12,581 nt of DNA, taken from contig JBOGDS010000091.1 in the NCBI GenBank assembly GCA_050743075.1, positions 1 through 12,581 of the forward strand, written 5' to 3'. The translations under genes were made by a program, and so were the position numbers. Every line of letters starts with the position of its first letter. The stretch's first letter is position 1. The notes below the pieces were generated by a model. It was not told the DNA's origin. It saw only the letters and a list, made by a program, of their open reading frames with translations, and searched no databases. This DNA comes from JBOGDS01 sp050743075. Lineage in GTDB: Bacteria; Actinomycetota; Actinomycetes; Jiangellales; Jiangellaceae. Below are positions 6,108 to 12,581 of this stretch, piece by piece.

Positions 6108-7307
6108 GTGACCTCACCCCGCGACGTGGTGGTTCTGGGGTCGACCGGGTCGATCGGTACCCAGGCGATCGATGTGATCCGGCGCAACCCGGACCGCTTC
6201 CGGGTCGTCGGCATGTCCGCTGCAGGGACCGATCCGGGCGCCCTGGCAGCCCAGGCGCTCGACCTGCGGGTCGAGGTCGTCGCCGTCGCGAAGGCACGTG
6301 CCGCGCAGGACCTCGTGCTGGCGTTCTATGCCGAGGCACAGCGGCAGGGCTACAGCGCGGGGGAGTACGACGTGCCGAAGGTCATCGCCGGACCCGACGC
6401 GGCCACGGAGCTCGCGTCGTACCCGGCCGACGTCGTTCTCAACGGCATCAATGGCTCGATCGGGCTGGCACCCACGCTCGCGGCGCTCGGGGCCGGTCGC
6501 ATGCTCGCGCTGGCCAACAAGGAGTCGCTGATCGCGGGCGGCCCGCTGGTCACCGCCGCGGCCCGGCCCGGTCAGATCGTGCCGGTGGACAGCGAGCACA
6601 GCGCGCTCGCGCAGTGCCTGCGCGCCGGCCGGGCCGACGAGGTCCGGCGGCTGGTGCTCACGGCCAGCGGCGGCCCTTTCCGCGGTTTCGCACCCGACGA
6701 CCTGGGCGACGTCACGCCCCAACAGGCGCTGGCGCACCCGACCTGGGCGATGGGCCCGGTCGTCACGGTCAACTCCGCCACACTGGTGAACAAGGGGCTG
6801 GAGCTGATCGAGGCGCACCTGTTGTTCGGCGTGCCGTTCGACGCCATCGAGGTCGTCGTGCACCCCCAGTCCGTCGTCCACTCGATGGTGGAGTTCGCCG
6901 ACGGCTCCACCATCGCCCAGGCCAGCCCGCCGGACATGCGCATCCCGATCGCGCTGGCGCTGGGCTGGCCGGACCGGGTCGCCGACGCCGCGCCGGCCTG
7001 TGACTGGACGACGGCCGTCAGCTGGGAGTTCCTTCCCCTCGACGACGACGCGTTCCCCGCGGTATCGCTGGCGCGCGACGCCGGCACCAGGGGCGGCACG
7101 GCCCCCGCGGTCTACAACGCCGCGAACGAGGAGTGTGTCGCGGCGTTCCTCGACGGCCGGCTGGCGTTCCCGACCATCGTCGACACCGTCGGTGCCGTCC
7201 TGACCGAGCACGAGGTCGGGAACGTCACGAGCGTCGACGACGTTCTGGCTGCGGAGAGCTGGGCACGCGTCCGTGCCCGCGAGATCATCGGAACGAGGGG
7301 CACCTAG
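6108..7307 (+). CDS. dxr: 1-deoxy-D-xylulose 5-phosphate reductoisomerase (DXP reductoisomerase)
   Basis: Dxr (IspC) converts 1-deoxy-D-xylulose 5-phosphate to 2-C-methyl-D-erythritol 4-phosphate with NADPH and a divalent metal. This is the committed step of the MEP isoprenoid pathway, in the cytosol, and the target of fosmidomycin. From the GTG at 6108 the protein has 399 residues, normal for the family. Residues 11-17 (GSTGSIG) form the NADPH-binding loop and LANKES (135-140) is conserved. Metal ligands D161 and E163 lie in VDSEHS, and E232 in NKGLELIEA matches the third ligand. SGGPFRG and HPTWAMGP are also intact. I chose GTG 6108 because VTSPRDVVVLGSTGS is the usual N-terminus and AGGGGGA (6091-6097) lies 10 nt upstream. 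ATGs at 6060 and 6081 are in-frame alternatives that add 16 or 9 residues. The stop lies 1 nt before the M50 protease start, so the genes are cotranscribed. Confidence 0.95.
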   Translation: MTSPRDVVVLGSTGSIGTQAIDVIRRNPDRFRVVGMSAAGTDPGALAAQALDLRVEVVAVAKARAAQDLVLAFYAEAQRQGYSAGEYDVPKVIAGPDAATELASYPADVVLNGINGSIGLAPTLAALGAGRMLALANKESLIAGGPLVTAAARPGQIVPVDSEHSALAQCLRAGRADEVRRLVLTASGGPFRGFAPDDLGDVTPQQALAHPTWAMGPVVTVNSATLVNKGLELIEAHLLFGVPFDAIEVVVHPQSVVHSMVEFADGSTIAQASPPDMRIPIALALGWPDRVADAAPACDWTTAVSWEFLPLDDDAFPAVSLARDAGTRGGTAPAVYNAANEECVAAFLDGRLAFPTIVDTVGAVLTEHEVGNVTSVDDVLAAESWARVRAREIIGTRGT

Positions 7308-7308
7308 C

Positions 7309-8643
7309 GTGGACTGGCTCGCCGTCGCCGGCATCCTGGCCTTTGCGGTCGGGCTGCTGTTGTCGATCGCGCTGCACGAGATCGGTCACCTGGTGCCGGC
7401 CAAGCTGTTCGGCATCAAGGTGTCGCAGTACATGGTGGGTTTCGGCCGCACCGTGTGGTCGCGGCGGCGTGGTGAGACCGCGTACGGGTTCAAGGCGATC
7501 CCGCTCGGCGGATACGTCCGCATGATCGGCATGTTCCCTCCCGAACCGGGTGACGACCCGAGCCGGCTGCGACGGGCCAGCACCGGACCGTTCCAGGCGC
7601 TCATCGAGGACGCCCGACGGGCGGCGAAGGAAGAGCTCCGGCCCGGCGACGAGGAGCGGATCTTCTACCGCAAGGCCTGGTGGAAGAAGCTCATCGTCAT
7701 GCTGGGCGGCCCGGCCATGAACGTCCTGATCGCGGCCGTGCTCGCCGGCGGCGTGCTCATGGCCTACGGCAACCCCAGCGCGCCCGAGCTGCGCCCGGTG
7801 GTCAGCGAGGTGTCCGCGTGCGTGATCGACGTCGCCGACGGCGACCGGGAGTGCACCGAGGAGGATCGGCCGACGCCCGCAGCCGCCGCCGGATTCCGGC
7901 CCGGCGACCGGCTGGTCTCGTTCGACGGCGAGCCGATCGGGTCGTGGGCCGACATGCAGGACCTGATCCGCGCCCGGGAAGGCGGCCCGGTCGAGGTCGT
8001 CGTCGACCGCGGCGGGCGCGAGGTCACGCTGACGCCCGATCTCATCACCACCGAGCGCCGGGCGTTGAGCGAGCCCGACGACGACGGCCTGCGGACTGCC
8101 ACCGACGAGCTCGTGACCGTCGGCTTCCTGGGCGTGGCGCCCACCCAGGCGTTCGAGCCTGAAGACATCGGAGGTGCCGTCGCCTGGCTGGGCGATTTCA
8201 CGGCTCAGACCGCGCAGGCCGTCATCTCGATACCGCAACGGATGGTGGGCGTGTGGGACGCGGCCTTCGGCGGTGGCGACCGCGAGGTCGACGGCCCGAT
8301 CGGCATCGTCGGGGCCGGTCGGATCGGTGGCGAGATCGCCTCGGCCGACGTGGACGCGACCGACCGTGTTGCGACGTTCGTGCTCCTCCTCGCGAGCTTC
8401 AACATGGCGATCGCGCTGTTCAACCTGATCCCGCTGCTTCCGCTGGACGGCGGGCACGCGGCCGGTGCGGTCTGGGAGGGGATCAAACGTGGGTTCGCCC
8501 GGGTCGCCCGTCGCCCCGCACCGCGGCCGGTCGACGTCGCGAAGGCGCTCCCGGTGGCATACGGCGTCGCCACGCTGCTGATCGGCATGAGCGTGCTGCT
8601 GCTCTACGCCGACATCGTCAACCCCGTCCGCCTGTCCGGCTGA
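7309..8643 (+). CDS. rip1: M50-family site-2 intramembrane metalloprotease, Rip1/RseP type
   Basis: This is a zinc protease that cuts substrates within the membrane. The characterised mycobacterial homologue Rip1 cleaves anti-sigma factors in regulated proteolysis. From the GTG at 7309 it has 444 residues. Helix 1 carries the zinc motif HEIGH (23-27). A cytosolic stretch of about 110 residues follows, then a helix with GGPAMNVL. An extracytoplasmic PDZ domain spans about 160-240 and contains C171 and C182. The third zinc-binding region, NLIPLLPLDGGH (372-383, D380), precedes a last helix at about 412-432. An upstream GTA-free frame would add twelve residues, but GTG 7309 has GAGGGG (7295-7300) 8 nt upstream and begins right at the membrane helix. 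It lies 1 nt after dxr and 19 nt before ispG, the usual actinobacterial order. No anti-sigma factor is encoded here, so its substrate is elsewhere. Confidence 0.93.
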   Translation: MDWLAVAGILAFAVGLLLSIALHEIGHLVPAKLFGIKVSQYMVGFGRTVWSRRRGETAYGFKAIPLGGYVRMIGMFPPEPGDDPSRLRRASTGPFQALIEDARRAAKEELRPGDEERIFYRKAWWKKLIVMLGGPAMNVLIAAVLAGGVLMAYGNPSAPELRPVVSEVSACVIDVADGDRECTEEDRPTPAAAAGFRPGDRLVSFDGEPIGSWADMQDLIRAREGGPVEVVVDRGGREVTLTPDLITTERRALSEPDDDGLRTATDELVTVGFLGVAPTQAFEPEDIGGAVAWLGDFTAQTAQAVISIPQRMVGVWDAAFGGGDREVDGPIGIVGAGRIGGEIASADVDATDRVATFVLLLASFNMAIALFNLIPLLPLDGGHAAGAVWEGIKRGFARVARRPAPRPVDVAKALPVAYGVATLLIGMSVLLLYADIVNPVRLSG

Positions 8644-8662
8644 CCTGCGGGAGAATGGACGC

Positions 8663-9817
8663 ATGAGCGTCGCCCTGGGAATGCCTGGTATGCCGGTAGC
8701 AGTCCTCGCGCCGCGGCGGAGGTCCCGCATGATCCGGGTGGGCAAGGTCGAGGTCGGCGGCGACGCCCCGGTCAGCGTCCAGTCCATGACAACCACGCCC
8801 ACGACCGATGTCGACGGCACGCTCCAGCAGATCGCCGAGCTGACCGCCACCGGCTGCGACATCGTGCGCGTCGCCTGCCCGAGCCAGGACGACGCCGAGG
8901 CGCTGCCGGCCATCGCGAAGAAGTCGCAGATCCCGGTCATCGCCGACATCCACTTCCAGCCGAAGTACGTGTTCGCGGCCATCGACGCGGGCTGCGCAGC
9001 GGTGCGGGTCAACCCCGGCAACATCCGCAAGTTCGACGACCAGGTGGGTGCGATCGCCCGCGCCGCGGCCGACGCCGGCGTCTCGATCCGGATCGGCGTC
9101 AACGCCGGCTCGCTGGACCCGCGCCTGCTCGAGAAGTACGGCAAGGCGACGCCGGAGGCGCTCGTCGAGTCCGCGGTCTGGGAGGCGTCGCTGTTCGAGG
9201 AGCACGACTTCCACGACTTCAAGATCTCGGTCAAGCACAACGACCCGGTCGTGATGGTGCGCGCCTACGAGCTGCTCGCCGAGCGCGGCGACTGGCCCCT
9301 CCACCTCGGGGTCACCGAAGCCGGCCCCGCGTTCCAGGGCACCATCAAGTCCGCCGTGGCGTTCGGCGCGCTGCTGTCGCAAGGCATCGGCGACACCATC
9401 CGGGTCTCGCTCTCCGCACCTCCGGTCGAGGAGGTCAAGGTCGGCCTGCAGATCCTGCAGTCGCTCAACCTGCGCGAGCGCAAGCTCGAGATCGTGTCCT
9501 GCCCGTCGTGCGGGCGCGCCCAGGTCGACGTCTACACGCTCGCCGACCGGGTGACCGCGGGTCTGGAGGGTATGGAGGTGCCGCTGCGGGTCGCGGTGAT
9601 GGGCTGCGTCGTCAACGGACCCGGGGAGGCCCGCGAGGCCGACCTGGGAGTGGCGTCCGGCAACGGCAAGGGCCAGATCTTCGTCAAGGGCGAGGTGGTC
9701 AAGACCGTGCCCGAGGCGCAGATCGTCGAGACCCTGATCGAGGAGGCCATGCGCATCGCCGACGAGATGGAGGCGGCCGGCGTGGCGTCAGGGGAACCGC
9801 AGGTCAGCGTCTCCTGA
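8663..9817 (+). CDS. ispG: 4-hydroxy-3-methylbut-2-enyl diphosphate synthase (IspG/GcpE)
   Basis: IspG is the [4Fe-4S] enzyme that reductively opens 2-C-methyl-D-erythritol 2,4-cyclodiphosphate to HMBPP, the penultimate MEP-pathway step. The protein has 384 residues. Its N-terminal TIM-barrel part starts with VGGDAPVSVQSMTTT and includes IADIHFQPK and RVNPGNI. The C-terminal cluster domain has the three cysteine ligands C280 and C283 (CPSCGR) and C315 in CVVNGPGE, with E322 as the family's conserved Glu. It is the short bacterial form without the plant insertion. The ATG at 8663 has GGGAG (8649-8653) 9 nt upstream. The first 22 residues (MSVALGMPGMPVAVLAPRRR) are a non-conserved leader. It sits 19 nt after the protease and shares its operon with dxr, pairing two MEP-pathway enzymes. 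Confidence 0.96.
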   Translation: MSVALGMPGMPVAVLAPRRRSRMIRVGKVEVGGDAPVSVQSMTTTPTTDVDGTLQQIAELTATGCDIVRVACPSQDDAEALPAIAKKSQIPVIADIHFQPKYVFAAIDAGCAAVRVNPGNIRKFDDQVGAIARAAADAGVSIRIGVNAGSLDPRLLEKYGKATPEALVESAVWEASLFEEHDFHDFKISVKHNDPVVMVRAYELLAERGDWPLHLGVTEAGPAFQGTIKSAVAFGALLSQGIGDTIRVSLSAPPVEEVKVGLQILQSLNLRERKLEIVSCPSCGRAQVDVYTLADRVTAGLEGMEVPLRVAVMGCVVNGPGEAREADLGVASGNGKGQIFVKGEVVKTVPEAQIVETLIEEAMRIADEMEAAGVASGEPQVSVS

Positions 9818-9850
9818 TCCTTGAGTTCGAACGAGCCCCGGGGAGGCGGC

Positions 9851-10696
9851 GTGCTCGACACCACAGCCGGAGTACGCACCCTGGGTCCGCCTGACCTGGC
9901 GGCGGCGCTCTCCGTGCTCGACGAGAACCCGGTCGTGAACGTCTTCGTCGCATCGCGCGTGCATGCCTCCGGCCTCGCGGCCGGCCGGCTCGGCGGCGAG
10001 CTGTGGGGGTACCGGTCGTCGGGACCGTTGGCGTCCCTGTGCTACTCCGGGGCGAACCTGGTGCCCGTCTCGGCCGGCTCGGCGGCGCTGCGATCGTTCG
10101 CCGACCTGGCCGCCCGGCGTGGCCGGCGCTGTTCCTCGATGGTTGGCCCCGCCGAGGCTGTGCTGGCCATGTGGGACCTGCTGCGACCGGTGTGGGGACC
10201 CGCGCGCGAAATCCGGGCCAGCCAGCCGGTCCTTGCACTCGGCTCGGACCCGCGGATACCGCCGGACGCCCAGGTGCGCCAGGTCCGCCCCGACGAGGTC
10301 GACCGCCTGTGGCCCGCCTCGGTCGCCATGTTCACCGAGGAGGTCGGCGTCTCGCCGGTCGGCTCGGACGGGGGCGCCTACTATCGCGCCCGGGTGACCG
10401 AGTTGGTCGCGTCCGGGCGCGCGTTCGCCCGGTTCGAGAACGGTGAGGTGCTCTTCAAGGCCGAGATCGGCGCCGTTTCCCCCGATGCGTGCCAGGTCCA
10501 GGGCGTGTGGGTCCGGCCCGACCGGCGGGGTGAGGGCCTGTCCGCGGCCGGCCTGGCGGCCGTCGTGCGGCACGCGCTGTGCGACGTCGCACCCGTCGTC
10601 ACCCTGTACGTCAACGACTACAACGCTGCGGCGCGCTCCGCCTACCGGCGGGTGGGCTTCCACGAGGTGGGCACGTTCGCGACCGTCCTGTTCTGA
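9851..10696 (+). CDS. DUF4081/GNAT-fold N-acetyltransferase (Rv2867c-like)
   Basis: This protein probably transfers an acyl group from acetyl-CoA to an unknown acceptor. From the GTG at 9851 it has 281 residues. The N-terminal half (about 5-130) matches DUF4081, a degenerate GNAT-like domain. The C-terminal half is a GNAT domain with motif A VWVRPDRRGEGL (219-230), whose RRGEG loop binds the CoA pyrophosphate, and the late segment TLYVNDYNAAARSAYRRVGF. I preferred GTG 9851 over an upstream TTG at 9821 because GGGAGG (9841-9846) precedes the GTG, while the TTG lacks a ribosome-binding site. It follows ispG by 33 nt, the same neighbour as in M. tuberculosis as I recall it, which suggests a link to the MEP/Rip1 operon. 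The substrate is unknown; protein or small-molecule acylation is possible. Confidence 0.85.
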   Translation: MLDTTAGVRTLGPPDLAAALSVLDENPVVNVFVASRVHASGLAAGRLGGELWGYRSSGPLASLCYSGANLVPVSAGSAALRSFADLAARRGRRCSSMVGPAEAVLAMWDLLRPVWGPAREIRASQPVLALGSDPRIPPDAQVRQVRPDEVDRLWPASVAMFTEEVGVSPVGSDGGAYYRARVTELVASGRAFARFENGEVLFKAEIGAVSPDACQVQGVWVRPDRRGEGLSAAGLAAVVRHALCDVAPVVTLYVNDYNAAARSAYRRVGFHEVGTFATVLF

Positions 10697-10734
10697 CCAC
10701 CCCGCGCGGGAGTCGGTTCCTGCCGGCCCTGTCG

Positions 10735-10740
10735 CATACT
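10735..10740 (+). promoter_or_regulatory. Candidate -10 element for a leaderless CapA-family transcript
   Basis: CATACT matches the -10 consensus at A2, T6 and one further base. It ends 6 nt before the GTG at 10747, so transcription would begin at or next to the start codon. No ribosome-binding site is visible before that GTG. Leaderless starts with a -10 at this distance are common in actinobacteria. No clear -35 box is present. Confidence 0.4.
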
Positions 10741-10746
10741 TGCCCG

Positions 10747-11949
10747 GTGGAGCGACGGCATGCCCTGGCGGCGGCGCTGGCCGCCCTGGTCGCGGTCGCC
10801 GCGTGCGGAGCGGACGGCGACCCGGCCGCGCGCGACACGCCCACGCCGTCCCCGTCGAACCTCCGGACCAGCACCCCGACACCCACCCCCACACCGGAGC
10901 CGCGGACGTTCACGCTGGTCGCGACCGGCGACGTGCTGCTGCACGAGCGGGTGTGGCGCCAGGCCGAGCAGGACGCTGCCGAGACCGGCAACGGGCCCCT
11001 GGACTTCGGGCCGCAACTGGCCAACCTCGCCCCGATCGTGTCGGCGGCCGACCTGGCCATCTGCCACCTCGAGGTTCCCCTCGCTCCGCCCGCGGGGCCG
11101 TACCAGGGCTATCCGACGTTCTCGGGGCCGCCGCAGATCGTCGCAGCGCTCGTGGCGACGGGCTACGACGCGTGTACGACGGCGTCGAACCACACGTTCG
11201 ACCAGGGCGCCGACGGTATCACCCGGACGCTGGAAGGACTGGACGCCGCCGGGCTGGCGCACGCGGGCTCGGCCCGGACGCCACCTGAGGCCGAGGCGAC
11301 CACGATCGTCGAGGTCGCCACGTCGGAGGGGCCGGTGCGCGTGGCCCTGCTGTCGTTCACGTACGGCTTCAACGGAATCCCGTACCCGGGTGGCGACGCC
11401 TGGCGGGGCAACCAGATCGACGAGGAGACGATCCTCGCCGACGCCGCAGCGGCCAGGGCGCGCGGCGCCGAGGTCGTCGTCGTGGCCTTGCACTGGGGGG
11501 ACGAGTACGTCCACGAGCCGAACCCGCAGCAGCTGGACCTGGCGCCGCGCCTGATCGCGTCGCCGGACGTCGACCTGCTGCTCGGCCACCACGCCCACGT
11601 GGTCCAGCCGGTCGAGAATGTCGGCGGTGAGTGGATCGTCTTCGGCATGGGCAACCTGATGGCGAACCACGCCGAGCCCGAGGGACCCAAGGCCGAAGGG
11701 CTGCTGACGCGGTTCACGTTCACCGAGAACCTCTCGACGCGCACGTTCAGGGCGCTCACCGCGGAGTACCTGCCGCTATACCAGACCTACGCGTTCCCGA
11801 TCGAGGTGCTCGACGTCCCCGCGGCCCTCGCGAGCGGAGATACCGGGACGGCCACCGCGTCTCGGCTCGAGACCGCGCGGGACCGGACCACCGAGGTCGT
11901 CAACAGCCGGGGGGGCGCCGACCACGGGCTGGTCCCGCTCTCTCGCTGA
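10747..11949 (+). CDS. CapA-family (PGA_cap, metallophosphoesterase-like) lipoprotein
   Basis: This predicted membrane-anchored lipoprotein carries a CapA domain. CapA was named from poly-gamma-glutamate capsule synthesis, but the wider family has a calcineurin-like fold and mostly unknown roles. From the GTG at 10747 it has 400 residues. An ERRH n-region and an Ala/Leu core lead to the lipobox VAAC20, so Cys20 would be lipidated. A Thr/Pro-rich linker (about 28-55) spaces the domain from the membrane. The domain starts with TLVATGDVLLHE (D62), then has SNHTFDQG (N148, H149, D152), LHWGDEY (H249) and LLGHHAHVVQPVE (H281, H282, H284), the expected metal/active-site positions. The frame is open upstream to 10579 inside the acetyltransferase gene, but that part has no signal peptide. 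No capB or capC is nearby, so a capsule role is not supported. It lies 50 nt after the acetyltransferase, with its own candidate promoter. Confidence 0.88.
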   Translation: MERRHALAAALAALVAVAACGADGDPAARDTPTPSPSNLRTSTPTPTPTPEPRTFTLVATGDVLLHERVWRQAEQDAAETGNGPLDFGPQLANLAPIVSAADLAICHLEVPLAPPAGPYQGYPTFSGPPQIVAALVATGYDACTTASNHTFDQGADGITRTLEGLDAAGLAHAGSARTPPEAEATTIVEVATSEGPVRVALLSFTYGFNGIPYPGGDAWRGNQIDEETILADAAAARARGAEVVVVALHWGDEYVHEPNPQQLDLAPRLIASPDVDLLLGHHAHVVQPVENVGGEWIVFGMGNLMANHAEPEGPKAEGLLTRFTFTENLSTRTFRALTAEYLPLYQTYAFPIEVLDVPAALASGDTGTATASRLETARDRTTEVVNSRGGADHGLVPLSR

Positions 11950-11978
11950 TCACGAGCCAGGTGCGGCAGCCCGCCGAC

Positions 11979-11986
11979 GGAATTGA
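11979..11986. repeat. Predicted 8-bp target duplication flanking the IS (one copy visible)
   Basis: GGAATTGA directly precedes the proposed IS end. ISL3-family elements usually duplicate 8 bp of target. The second copy would lie beyond the window's right edge, so this is a prediction and not an observed repeat. Confidence 0.3.
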
Positions 11987-12581
11987 GGCTCTTCTGCTGC
12001 ATCCGTGGGTGGCATCAGGTGGTGGGGCGGCCGGGCAGGGGTGGGCAGGGGCCGCCGAGGTTGAGCATGGTGAGAGCGACGAGGGCCTCGGGTGAGCGGA
12101 ACCCGAGGGCGATGCGGGTGAGGAGCCGGAGCTTGGTGTTGACGCTCTCCACGCGGGCGTTGGACAAGCCGTGAGTGAGGGCGGTGTCGATGCCGGCCCG
12201 GTGTTCGCCTTGGCGAGTTTCACGAATGACGGGATGCGGCATCGGCGCGCCCACTTCAACCATGCGTCGAGGAGGGCGATCCGGTCGGCGCCCGTTCAAG
12301 GCGAACACCTGGCGCAGCTGTTCCTTGAGCAGGTAGGCGCGGTAGAGGCGCTGGTTCGAGTGGGCGATGTCGGCGAGCTTGGCGGCTTGCCGGGCGGTGA
12401 GGTCTTCGGGGTTCTTCCACAGCGCGTAGCGGGCGCCCTTGAGGTCCTTGGCCACCGCCTTCTGGCCGTTGCGCCGGGCCGCGTTCCAGACCTCGCGGCG
12501 GACCTCGTCGAGCGCCTTGGTCGCCCAGGACACGATGTGAAACGGGTCCAGGCACAACTCGGCGTTGGGGCAGCGAGCCTC
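11987..12581 (-). mobile_element. ISL3-family insertion sequence, transposase-3' end (partial)
   Basis: The element enters the window from the right, with its transposase reading leftwards. Its outer end is placed at GGCTCTTC (11987-11994), because ISL3-family inverted repeats commonly begin with a GGCTCTT-like sequence. The terminal repeat would continue to about 12010, and the transposase stop lies just inside at 12017-12015. The other inverted repeat and the transposase N-terminus lie outside the window. The insertion point is 37 nt after the CapA-family stop, so the IS and that gene converge and the gene's natural terminator may have been displaced. Confidence 0.7.
12015..12581 (-). pseudogene. 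ISL3-family transposase, C-terminal part, with two compensating frameshifts
   Basis: The frame enters from the right edge as CPNAELCLDPFHIVSWATKA, the DDE_Tnp_ISL3 region whose Asp (LCLDPFH) is a catalytic residue. It ends with HGLSNARVESVNTK, which holds the catalytic Glu, then LLTRIALGFRSPEALVAL. In between, about 27 residues (roughly codons 12290-12207) read RRPDRPPRRMVEVGAP and onward, unlike the family. The neighbouring frame over the same bases reads DRIALLDAWLKW, then ARRCRIPSFVKLAK, which is exactly the expected ISL3 sequence. So one base was gained (mod 3) near 12290 and one lost (mod 3) near 12208. The frame stays open, but a conserved block before the catalytic Glu is scrambled. 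The product is probably inactive. The N-terminal zinc-finger/HTH region is outside the window. Confidence 0.75.

Noticed and set aside
7285..9240. Minus-strand open frame of 651 codons opposite the M50 protease and ispG.
   Set aside because: The plus strand encodes unambiguous HEIGH and IspG cysteine motifs; the antisense product is Asp/Arg/Gly-rich and resembles no protein family.
10579..10746. Upstream extension of the CapA-family frame into the acetyltransferase gene.
   Set aside because: It would bury the lipoprotein signal peptide internally. The GTG at 10747 puts the lipobox Cys at residue 20.
11950..11986. Possible terminator after the CapA-family gene.
   Set aside because: I could find no stem-loop with a T-run or a strong GC hairpin in these 37 bases.
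1..12581. A new defence, CRISPR or biosynthetic system.
   Set aside because: All complete genes belong to known families. I saw no regularly spaced repeat array, nuclease/helicase set or tailoring-enzyme cluster; only the operator cluster is unexplained.

Overview
The window is very GC-rich and reads as chromosomal DNA of a high-GC actinobacterium (Actinomycetota). The best evidence for this is the plus-strand run dxr, Rip1-type M50 protease, ispG, DUF4081/GNAT acetyltransferase. As I recall it, this matches the order of Mycobacterium tuberculosis Rv2870c-Rv2869c-Rv2868c-Rv2867c. I cannot assign a genus.

Left block (1-5921, all minus strand, read right to left): a complete peptide/nickel/oligosaccharide-type (Dpp/Opp) ABC importer. 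It runs as an extracytoplasmic solute-binding protein with a C-terminal membrane anchor, permease B, permease C, ATPase D and ATPase F. The last four genes are joined by 4-nt stop/start overlaps. After ATPase F comes the start of one more exported or membrane-anchored protein, cut by the window edge.

Centre (5922-6107): a divergent intergenic region between the importer and dxr. It carries four GGTCT-containing sites, one a perfect GGTCTAGACC palindrome. This matches the operator pattern of HutC-subfamily GntR regulators such as DasR. The sites form a duplicated composite of about 28 bp with spacings near whole helical turns. This is the most interesting signal in the window, and it suggests the importer (and perhaps dxr) is controlled by a ligand-sensing GntR/HutC regulator encoded elsewhere.

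Right block (6108-11949, plus strand): dxr, the M50 protease and ispG are tightly packed. Dxr and IspG are two steps of the MEP isoprenoid pathway. The DUF4081/GNAT gene follows, then a CapA-family lipoprotein that appears to have its own, possibly leaderless, promoter.

Right edge (11987-12581): the end of an ISL3-family insertion sequence, inserted 37 nt after the CapA stop. Its transposase reads right to left and runs off the window. An internal stretch of about 27 residues is in the wrong frame because of two compensating frameshifts, so the copy is probably defective although its reading frame stays open.

There is no gene-free stretch longer than 300 bases. I saw no tRNA, rRNA, CRISPR array or convincing rho-independent terminator. 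Apart from the operator cluster and the IS, the gene content is ordinary.
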